Source of the DNA: JBOGWY01 sp050694015
Lineage (GTDB): Bacteria; Actinomycetota; CADDZG01; WHSQ01
Length of the DNA stretch: 6,610 nt
Reading direction: 5' to 3'
NCBI GenBank assembly: GCA_050694015.1
Contig: JBOGWY010000137.1
Span: 1-6,610, forward strand
The notes below the pieces were generated by a model. The model had not been told where the DNA came from and searched no databases. It saw only the letters and a list, made by a program, of their open reading frames with translations. How positions within the stretch are numbered: position 1 is the first letter of the stretch; every line of letters begins with the position of its first letter. Made by a program: the position numbers and the translations under genes. Below, one piece after another: positions 1-4,092 of the stretch.

Positions 1-2
1 CC

Positions 3-113
3 GACGAGCACGGTGCGCCGATGGGGCCCAGAAACGGCGGTCGACCGGTGCCCCAGTGGACGCGCCCGGGCGTCACCGGGGTCGGCGCACAAGGTCACCG
101 CGAGAAGAGGTAG
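3..113 (+). CDS. Possible C-terminal tail of an upstream gene (partial)
   Basis: This frame is open from the left edge and stops at TAG 111-113, giving 36 codons with no recognisable domain (rich in Gly, Pro and Arg, ending REKR). In my count 29 of 36 codons end in G or C, slightly more than the other two forward frames over the same bases, which fits coding DNA of this genome but is not decisive. The next possible gene begins 5 nt after the stop, with its ribosome binding site inside this tail, as in an operon. The other forward frames are also open here, so this call is weak. Confidence 0.28.
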   Translation, partial: DEHGAPMGPRNGGRPVPQWTRPGVTGVGAQGHREKR

Positions 114-118
114 GTCAG

Positions 119-211
119 ATGAGTCACCCAGTCGGTACGTCTGCCCGCAACCGTTTGCGGGGCCCTCTCTTCAATTCGCTCACAACACGCGCGTCTGTGG
201 TGCTCCGATGA
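119..211 (+). CDS. Short ORF, 30 aa, overlapping the VOC gene start (ATGA)
   Basis: ATG at 119 is preceded by a purine-rich AGAAGAGG (103-110), with 8 nt between GAGG and the start, a good Shine-Dalgarno site. The ORF encodes 30 residues, basic and Ser/Thr-rich, starting MSHPVGTSAR, with no recognisable domain or signal peptide. Its TGA (209-211) overlaps the ATG (208-210) of the following VOC gene. That VOC start has no good ribosome binding site of its own, so translation of this short ORF could deliver ribosomes to it. The same frame is open to the left edge, and only about 62% of its codons end in G/C, so a chance ORF remains possible. A leader peptide for translational coupling is inferred, not shown. 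Confidence 0.33.
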   Translation: MSHPVGTSARNRLRGPLFNSLTTRASVVLR

Positions 212-642
212 CATCGGTCAAGCAGATCCAAGTCACCTTCGACTGCGCAGAACCTGAGCGAGTCGCTCGTTTTTGGTGCGAGGTATTGGGGTACGTGGCA
301 CCGCCGGCACCGGAGGGGTTCGCTACTTGGGACGATTTCAATCGCGCCCTTCCGCCTGAGGATCAGGGTTCATGGTTCGCATGCATCGATCCCTCAGGTG
401 TGGGCCCGAGACTGTTCTTCCAGCGCGTTCCCGAAAGCAAGGTCGTCAAGAATCGCGTGCATCTAGACGTGCGGGTCGGTACCGGGCTCGTGGGTAAGGA
501 GCGCCTGGCCGTGCTCGAGACCGAATGCACACGATTGGTCGCGCTCGGCGCGACACGCGTGCGACTCCTGCCTGCCGATGACGAGAACGAGTCGTGCATC
601 GTGATGCAGGACATCGAGGGAAACGAGTTTTGCTTGGACTGA
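208..642 (+). CDS. VOC family protein, glyoxalase-like domain (144 aa)
   Basis: A vicinal-oxygen-chelate fold protein of the actinobacterial glyoxalase-like type. It begins with a beta strand and helix (VKQIQVTFDCAEPERVARFW, residues 4-23), the usual first paired beta-alpha unit. A central NRVHLDV strand (82-88) carries His85, a candidate metal ligand. The closing strand QDIEGNEFCLD (134-144) matches the family's usual DPEGNEFCL ending, with Glu140 in the second ligand position. Length fits a single-domain member. I chose ATG 208 because homology-like sequence starts there; the open frame further upstream is low-complexity Arg/Ser/Pro sequence. Substrate is unknown, since this family covers dioxygenases, isomerases, antibiotic-binding proteins and uncharacterised members. 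About 42 of its 144 codons end in A or T, more than in serS later in the window. Confidence 0.85.
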   Translation: MTSVKQIQVTFDCAEPERVARFWCEVLGYVAPPAPEGFATWDDFNRALPPEDQGSWFACIDPSGVGPRLFFQRVPESKVVKNRVHLDVRVGTGLVGKERLAVLETECTRLVALGATRVRLLPADDENESCIVMQDIEGNEFCLD

Positions 643-701
643 GGGGGTGATTACTCGGCGGTCGCGGCTGGCCGGTCACGCCACGTGTCGGGTTTGTCAT
701 C

Positions 702-730
702 TTGACCCCTAGAGAGCCTAGGCCTAGGCT
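702..730 (+). promoter_or_regulatory. Promoter of the padR operon (leaderless)
   Basis: A -35 hexamer TTGACC (702-707) and a -10 hexamer TAGGCT (725-730) are separated by 17 bp, close to sigma-70/SigA-type consensus in high-GC actinobacteria. The expected transcription start, 7-9 nt after the -10 hexamer, falls at 737-739, on or next to the PadR ATG at 739. No Shine-Dalgarno sequence lies before that ATG. The mRNA is therefore probably leaderless. Confidence 0.7.
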
Positions 731-736
731 CTCTAG
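709..736. promoter_or_regulatory. Perfect 28-bp palindrome, probable PadR operator
   Basis: The left half CTAGAGAGCCTAGG is followed directly by its exact reverse complement, with no spacer and no mismatch over 28 bp. The palindrome starts 1 bp after the -35 hexamer, contains the whole -10 hexamer, and ends 2 bp before the PadR start codon. PadR proteins bind as dimers to dyad-symmetric sites and often repress their own operon, so bound protein here would block RNA polymerase. It also contains the nested palindrome CCTAGGCCTAGG at its centre. No second copy was noticed in the window. Repressor identity is inferred from position. Confidence 0.75.
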
Positions 737-738
737 GT

Positions 739-1068
739 ATGGGAGCGCCGGACCTCATCAAGGGTCACCTCGATCCACTCCTGATGGCCATCGTGGAGCG
801 AGAGCCCATGCACGGCTACGCAATCATCGATGAACTGCGCAGGCGTAGCCGCGGTGAGTTCGATCTCCCTGAAGGCACGGTGTACCCCGCGTTGCACCGG
901 CTCGAGCGAGCGGGGGCGCTGACGAGTTCCTGGGCCGAGGGGTCCGGTCGTAAGCGGCGCGTGTACGAGCTCACCAGGAAGGGCCGGCGCGCGCTGCAGG
1001 CGAGCCGCGACGAATGGAGAGGGTTCTCATCGGCAGTCGCGGCAGTGCTTGGAGGCCCCGGTGGGTGA
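739..1068 (+). CDS. PadR family transcriptional regulator (109 aa)
   Basis: A winged-helix DNA-binding protein of the PadR type. The core is complete: a first helix ending MHGYAIIDEL (24-33), where His25-Gly26-Tyr27 is the family signature; the recognition helix region EGTVYPALHRLERAG (45-59); and the wing GRKRRVYELTRKGRRAL (70-86). A short C-terminal helix (about 88-105) would give the dimer interface, making this a small PadR protein lacking the longer Vir_act_alpha_C domain. The ATG is only 2 bp after the operator palindrome, and no ribosome binding site precedes it, consistent with leaderless translation. It probably represses itself and the overlapping membrane-protein gene; the ligand that releases it is unknown. 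Confidence 0.93.
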   Translation: MGAPDLIKGHLDPLLMAIVEREPMHGYAIIDELRRRSRGEFDLPEGTVYPALHRLERAGALTSSWAEGSGRKRRVYELTRKGRRALQASRDEWRGFSSAVAAVLGGPGG

Positions 1069-1870
1069 GGCGCTTCGCACCGAAGCAATCACCTCCTACG
1101 TCGGGGAGGTGCGGCCCGATCTCTGGGGGCCTTTCTGGGCTCGCCGACGGATCGAGGCGGAGCTCGCCGACCACCTCGGTGAGGCGGTCGAGCGACTGCA
1201 AGAGAAGGGACTTCCACGTAGCGAAGCGGAGCGACGCGCGGTAGAGGCTTTCGGGTCTCCCGGCGAGGTCGCGCACGCCTTCGCGAGATCGAAAGGAATC
1301 GGTGTGCCTACTCAATTCACCAGATGGAGTGGCCTTGCGTTGATGGTCGGATTTCCCATCTTTCTCGCAGCCATGATCTACGCGGACATCTCATGGGCTT
1401 TCTCGATCGGCTGGTTCGCGGAGATCGCGTCCGCAGCCGGAGCATTAGTGGTCGCGGGGCTGGTCGGCATGTACCTGCGCTTGCGAGGACAGTTGGGCAA
1501 GTTGGGTCGCATTGGATTCCGAATGATGCTGCTGGGGTTCATCGTCGGGATGGTCAGCGGATCGTTGTGGTTCGTCGCGGGCGGGGCCGTAGGTCTCGGC
1601 ATCATGCTTACGGGCGTCGCTACTTACGTCTATGCGATGTTCAGAACGTCGGTCTTTCCCCGGTCGGCTTACGCGCTGATCGCTTTGGGGGCGGCGGCCG
1701 CAGCCGTGATCGGTTTTACAGGTTTCTTCACCGAGCTCGACACTGAATATCTTGCCGGTCCAGCCGGATACTTACTGTGCGGCGCGGGACTGCTAAGGAT
1801 CGCGTTGCACATGTGGCGAGAGACACCACAACAACAGCACCAGCCTCCCCCACCGGCAGTCGCCGTTTGA
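1061..1870 (+). CDS. PadR-linked membrane protein with N-terminal helical prefix domain (269 aa)
   Basis: An integral membrane protein overlapping the padR stop by 8 nt. GTG 1061 is chosen because GGAGG (1051-1055) lies 5 nt before it; a TTG at 1049 is in frame but has no such site. Residues about 25-80 form a charged helical module (RRRIEAELADHLGEAVERL then SEAERRAVEAFGSPGEVA) resembling the 'permease prefix domain 1' or HAAS-type module commonly encoded beside PadR genes. Six hydrophobic segments follow, near residues 90-108, 118-139, 153-173, 175-194, 203-222 and 231-251. The tail is Gln/His/Pro-rich (QQQHQPPPP). No FtsX/MacB permease domain and no ATPase partner are visible. The protein is presumably the regulated target of PadR, perhaps sensing membrane stress or an amphipathic compound; its actual activity is unknown. 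Confidence 0.85.
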   Translation: MGEALRTEAITSYVGEVRPDLWGPFWARRRIEAELADHLGEAVERLQEKGLPRSEAERRAVEAFGSPGEVAHAFARSKGIGVPTQFTRWSGLALMVGFPIFLAAMIYADISWAFSIGWFAEIASAAGALVVAGLVGMYLRLRGQLGKLGRIGFRMMLLGFIVGMVSGSLWFVAGGAVGLGIMLTGVATYVYAMFRTSVFPRSAYALIALGAAAAAVIGFTGFFTELDTEYLAGPAGYLLCGAGLLRIALHMWRETPQQQHQPPPPAVAV

Positions 1871-1898
1871 TCTAGACGTGGGGCAGGCCCGCTATTGT
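1867..1898 (+). promoter_or_regulatory. Candidate leaderless promoter of the second VOC gene
   Basis: A -10-like TATTGT (1893-1898) ends 7 nt before ATG 1906, so transcription would start at or just before the start codon. There is no Shine-Dalgarno sequence. The best -35-like hexamer, TTGATC (1867-1872), overlaps the preceding stop codon and is 20 bp from the -10, longer than ideal. The -10 placement is convincing; the -35 is weak. Confidence 0.45.
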
Positions 1899-1905
1899 CG
1901 AACGC

Positions 1906-2346
1906 ATGACGATCCAGCGGATGGACAACGTTCTCATCGTTGTCGACGACCTCGAGGCCGCGAAAGCGTTCTTCGCCGAACTCGGTATGGAGCTGGAAGG
2001 CGAGACGCAGGTCGAGGGGCCTTCGGTGGACCAAGTCGTCGGGCTCAACGACGTCCGTGCCGACATCGCCATGATGCGGACCCCGGACGGGCATGGCGGA
2101 GTTGAGCTGACGAAGTACCACACGCCGCCGGCGGTCAGAGCGGAGCCGGAACGCGCGCCGGCGAACACGCTGGGCATCCGCCGCATCATGTTCACTGTCG
2201 ACGACGTCGACGATGTCGTTGCCCGCTTGCGCAGCCACGGTGCCGAGCTCGTCGGCGAGATCGCGCAGTACGAGGACAGCTACCGGCTCTGCTTCATGCG
2301 CGGCCCTGAGGGCATCATCATCGGACTGGCCGAACACATCGGCTGA
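1906..2346 (+). CDS. VOC family protein (146 aa)
   Basis: A two-module vicinal-oxygen-chelate protein. Module one runs from the strand IQRMDNVLIVVDDLEAAKAFF (3-23) to GGVELTKYHTPP (64-75). Module two runs from GIRRIMFTVDDVDDVVARL (90-108) to GPEGIIIGLAEHIG (133-146). The fold pattern is clear, but the usual metal ligands are mostly absent: the His of 'DHV' is Asn8, the His of the second module is Arg93 or its neighbour, and the final Glu of 'IEL' is Gly140. Only Glu67 remains in place. As I recall the family, this ligand-poor form is common among actinobacteria, so it is probably normal for the group, acting as a binding protein or a metal-free enzyme. The gene stands alone 35 bp after the membrane-protein gene. 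Third positions are strongly G/C. Confidence 0.88.
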   Translation: MTIQRMDNVLIVVDDLEAAKAFFAELGMELEGETQVEGPSVDQVVGLNDVRADIAMMRTPDGHGGVELTKYHTPPAVRAEPERAPANTLGIRRIMFTVDDVDDVVARLRSHGAELVGEIAQYEDSYRLCFMRGPEGIIIGLAEHIG

Positions 2347-2388
2347 CCGCGACGGTGAAGCCTGCGAGGGCCTCTTCTTCGGCCATCG

Positions 2389-2408
2389 GAATGTCAACGA
2401 ATGTCAAA
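2389..2408. repeat. Two tandem 10-bp units
   Basis: GAATGTCAAC is followed directly by GAATGTCAAA, a 9 of 10 match with one-turn spacing. It lies in the short gap between the second VOC gene and tRNA-Ser. It could be a chance repeat or a protein-binding site on one face of the helix; nothing nearby decides this. Confidence 0.4.
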
Positions 2409-2450
2409 AAGTGCAGTCGTGAATGGTGAGTTCGTCCTCACACACAAGAT

Positions 2451-2475
2451 GGCGTCTTAGTTCATCCCCGACGCC
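2451..2475 (-). terminator. Inverted repeat downstream of tRNA-Ser, possible weak terminator
   Basis: GGCGTC (2451-2456) and GACGCC (2470-2475) are perfect 6-bp arms around a 13-nt loop, 12 nt past the tRNA 3' end on the minus strand. On that strand the stem is followed by ATCTTGTG, which is not a proper U-tract. It may help end or protect the tRNA transcript, but it is not a textbook terminator. Confidence 0.3.
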
Positions 2476-2487
2476 TCCCGATCTGTG

Positions 2488-2570
2488 CGGAGGGCGTGGG
2501 ACTCGAACCCACAAGCCCTTGCGGGCAACGATTTTCAAGACCGTCCGGTTGCCAGTTACCGTAGCCCTCC
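2488..2570 (-). tRNA. tRNA-Ser, anticodon UGA
   Basis: An 83-nt class II tRNA on the minus strand that folds throughout. The acceptor GGAGGGC pairs with GCCCTCC and is followed by discriminator G. The D stem is CGGT/ACCG around a loop containing GG. The anticodon stem ACGGT/ATCGT (one G-U pair) holds the loop CTTGAAA, with anticodon TGA at 2537-2535. The extra arm GCCC-GCAA-GGGC is long, as in serine tRNAs, and the T arm GTGGG-TTCGAGT-CCCAC is perfect. The anticodon reads UCA and, by wobble, other UCN codons. The 3' CCA is not encoded (CAC follows the discriminator). A -10-like TAGTCT sits 7 nt upstream of the 5' end, so it likely has its own promoter after the pilin terminator. It lies downstream of serS on the same strand, so charging enzyme and substrate are neighbours. 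Confidence 0.96.
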
Positions 2571-2605
2571 ACCGGCAAGACTAGTGGGGCCGCGGGCTGG
2601 AAAGT

Positions 2606-2638
2606 AAAAACGGCCCCGCCACGAAAGTGACGAGGCCG
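2606..2638 (-). terminator. Intrinsic terminator of the pilin transcript
   Basis: On the minus strand CGGCCTCGTCAC pairs with GTGGCGGGGCCG around a TTTC loop: a 12-bp GC-rich stem with two G-U pairs, followed immediately by TTTTT (2610-2606). It lies 22 bp after the pilin stop and 35 bp before the tRNA 5' end, so it separates the two transcripts. This is the clearest rho-independent terminator in the window. Confidence 0.9.
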
Positions 2639-2660
2639 GTTGTTGTCCTTTGCGGAGTCG

Positions 2661-2861
2661 CTACCAGGGCGTCGACTCGATGTAATCCGAGAAGATCTCG
2701 GCGACTTCATCGCCCAGCAGACCTACTACCGCCGCGATCACGGCGGCGATGAGCGCAAGCATCAAGCCGTACTCGACGGCGGTCGCACCGCGCTCGTCGA
2801 CGTGACGGGCCCTCACGTAGCGGAGAACCTCAAGCGCCTGAAGCGCCATCGCCAGCAGCAT
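2661..2861 (-). CDS. Flp family type IVb prepilin (66 aa)
   Basis: A small pilin of the Tad/Flp type. The start ATG at 2861 has GGGAGG 5 nt upstream; a longer in-frame start at 2906 would run through a leader hairpin and is rejected. The 25-residue basic leader ends DERG, and the mature chain begins ATAVEYGLML, with the conserved Glu at +5 and Tyr at +6 of Flp pilins. Prepilin peptidase would cut after Gly25. A single hydrophobic helix follows (about residues 31-50), then a short acidic tail ending in Trp. The mature protein would be 41 residues, normal for Flp. No assembly ATPase, secretin, TadB/C or peptidase gene is in this window, so the pilus machinery, if present, lies elsewhere. A solitary Flp pilin is common in actinobacterial genomes. 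Confidence 0.92.
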   Translation of the reverse strand: MLLAMALQALEVLRYVRARHVDERGATAVEYGLMLALIAAVIAAVVGLLGDEVAEIFSDYIESTPW

Positions 2862-2874
2862 GCCTACCTCCCGA

Positions 2875-2904
2875 GCCGAAAAGGTTCCTGCACGTCTTTT
2901 CGGC
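2875..2904 (-). promoter_or_regulatory. Perfect hairpin in the pilin leader RNA
   Basis: Arms GCCGAAAAG and CTTTTCGGC pair perfectly over 9 bp around a 12-nt loop, ACGTGCAGGAAC as read on the minus strand. The stem ends 3 nt before the GGGAGG ribosome binding site of the pilin. No U-tract follows, so it is not an intrinsic terminator of the upstream gene. It could block RNA decay, mark a processing site that separates the pilin message from its upstream neighbour, or control access to the ribosome binding site. It does not match the conserved core of the c-di-GMP-I riboswitch as I know it. Confidence 0.65.
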
Positions 2905-2914
2905 ACTTAGGGGG

Positions 2915-3886
2915 CTAGTTCTTTAGGGCTAGACCGAAGAAAAAGTGCTTCCTGGCGATCCCCAGATAGACCGTGCCGTCGGGAGCGACGTGGAGGCCCG
3001 TCACCTTGGCATCGCAGTGCTCCAAGGTCGCGAACCGGCCGACCACCGGAGAGGGCTCGCCGGTCTCCCCGGGTGCCGCCACCCACACGTCGTCCCCCCG
3101 AGATCTCAGCGCGGCACTGCCGTCGTGATCCTCGGCGATGTACAGGTAGCCGTCATCGACGCCGAGCTGTGTCGGGAACGTGAAGCTGTCCTCGCTCGTG
3201 GGCGGCGCGAAGGCCCACGGCGCGTTGACGTCCGCCTCGACGAAGTTCCATACCGTTGCCTGGTCGCGACCGAATCGATCCTTGCCCACATCGAGCGAGA
3301 TCGCCAGCACGCGGTGCTCGTCCGGGATCGCCGCGTAGAGCGTGTCGCCGTCGACGGCGAGGTCACCGGCACTCGGCCACAGCGTCGCGTTCGATACGAG
3401 CGCGGCCCGGTCCAGGAACGCGACATCGACATCGAGGATCGGCAGCCATGCCGCATCGCCGGTGTGGTCATCCCGGCCCGAGACGACCTGCAGCACGTGG
3501 ATCTTGGGATGGCGATCGCCGGAGATCCGGAACAGCGCGACCCCCTCCTTGGTCGCCGCGGCCGCGTAGCGCGTGCGGTTATGGACGACGTCGCCCACAG
3601 GAAGGGTTGACCCTCGCCGTTGGGAGAACATGCGGCCCAGGGCACGCGCATTTAGATCGGAACGGCGCGGCCGGGCGGAGATCGGGTCGCGTGTGGTCAC
3701 AGCCGGATCCGACGCGTCGACGAACGCGACCTCCACGTCTCTCGGCTCGCCGGTCGTGCACTCGGCAGACGTCGGGAGCGGCTCGAACGGCAGAACATCG
3801 TCGCTCTGCGCGAGGCCCATCGATGCGGGCAGCAACGCGAGCGCGAGAGCACCCCCGAGCGCGATTACGCCTCTGCGGATCGTCAT
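2915..3886 (-). CDS. Secreted protein with beta-propeller-like repeats (323 aa)
   Basis: The N-terminus is a clear signal peptide: TIRR, a hydrophobic run (GVIALGGALALALLPASM), then a GLA|QSDD cleavage site after Ala26. The rest is likely extracellular. Two stretches look like propeller blades: GDLAVDGDTLYAAIPDEHRVLAISLD (174-199, NHL/YVTN-like) and TQLGVDDGYLYIAEDHDGSAALRSRGDDVWVAAP (239-272). A third, VTGLHVAPDGTVYLGI (295-310), closes the chain. The mature part has only two cysteines, Cys43 and Cys291, placed to staple the two ends as in closed propellers. The codon before ATG 3886 is an in-frame TAG, so this is the first ATG available to the frame. No ribosome binding site precedes it, but an upstream short ORF overlaps it by ATGA. 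The pilin gene lies 53 bp downstream, suggesting co-expression. I do not recognise a named family, and no catalytic motif is evident. Confidence 0.82.
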   Translation of the reverse strand: MTIRRGVIALGGALALALLPASMGLAQSDDVLPFEPLPTSAECTTGEPRDVEVAFVDASDPAVTTRDPISARPRRSDLNARALGRMFSQRRGSTLPVGDVVHNRTRYAAAATKEGVALFRISGDRHPKIHVLQVVSGRDDHTGDAAWLPILDVDVAFLDRAALVSNATLWPSAGDLAVDGDTLYAAIPDEHRVLAISLDVGKDRFGRDQATVWNFVEADVNAPWAFAPPTSEDSFTFPTQLGVDDGYLYIAEDHDGSAALRSRGDDVWVAAPGETGEPSPVVGRFATLEHCDAKVTGLHVAPDGTVYLGIARKHFFFGLALKN

Positions 3887-3945
3887 CTACGGCCGCCCGG
3901 CCGGATCCGAACCTGCACCCGTACCTGCCTCCTCGCTGCGTTCAT
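3883..3945 (-). CDS. Arginine-rich leader ORF (20 aa) overlapping the secreted-protein start
   Basis: ATG 3945 has GGAGG (3955-3951) exactly 5 nt upstream, one of the best ribosome binding sites in the window. The 20-residue product, MNAARRQVRVQVRI followed by RPGGRR, holds 7 arginines, encoded by AGG AGG CGG CGG CGG CGT AGA. It ends in TGA overlapping the next gene's ATG (ATGA). The following gene has no site of its own, so it probably depends on reinitiation after this ORF. The tandem AGG codons and the terminal CGT-AGA could slow ribosomes. Too short for statistical support; the case rests on the binding site and the overlap. Confidence 0.45.
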   Translation of the reverse strand: MNAARRQVRVQVRIRPGGRR

Positions 3946-4092
3946 CTCGCCCTCCCCGGGCCGTCAGGCCCAGTCCGTCAGTCTCCATATGTCAGACGAC
4001 GCGCGGAAGGCGGAAGCTGCATCCTTCGTAGATAAGTGTGGCTCTCCCGGGCGGATAAATGCCGAACAGGACGTTCAGCTACCGCAAAACGG
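3946..4092. other. Gap between serS and the secreted-protein unit
   Basis: This 147-bp stretch should hold the end of the serS transcript and the promoter of the secreted-protein/pilin unit. On the minus strand TTATCT stands in a locally AT-richer patch (about 4021-4061) and is a possible -10, but I cannot pair it with a good -35. A small GGGCC-TGAC-GGCCC hairpin lies near 3958-3971. ACCG-CAAAA-CGGT (4081-4093), next to the serS stop, is too short and lacks a U-tract for a terminator. No credible gene is seen here. Confidence 0.4.

Noticed and set aside
13..207. N-terminal extension of the first VOC protein by 65 residues
   Set aside because: The added sequence is Arg/Ser/Pro-rich with no domain, and the VOC fold starts right at ATG 208.
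1669..2397. Long minus-strand open frame opposite the membrane and second VOC genes
   Set aside because: It spans two well-supported plus-strand genes and their intergenic gap, and its translation is low-complexity.
2462..2710. Minus-strand open frame across tRNA-Ser and the terminator
   Set aside because: It would cover a complete tRNA and an intrinsic terminator; no protein similarity.
2862..2906. Longer start for the Flp prepilin at 2906
   Set aside because: It would translate through the leader hairpin and the GGGAGG site that fits ATG 2861; a 25-residue leader is already ample for this family.
2862..2914. c-di-GMP riboswitch before the pilin gene
   Set aside because: Attractive given the pilus link, but the conserved c-di-GMP-I core is not there; only one simple hairpin is present in 53 bp.
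3256..4035. Long plus-strand open frame opposite the secreted protein
   Set aside because: Arg/Pro/Ser-rich translation without a domain; the opposite strand has a signal peptide and propeller-like repeats.
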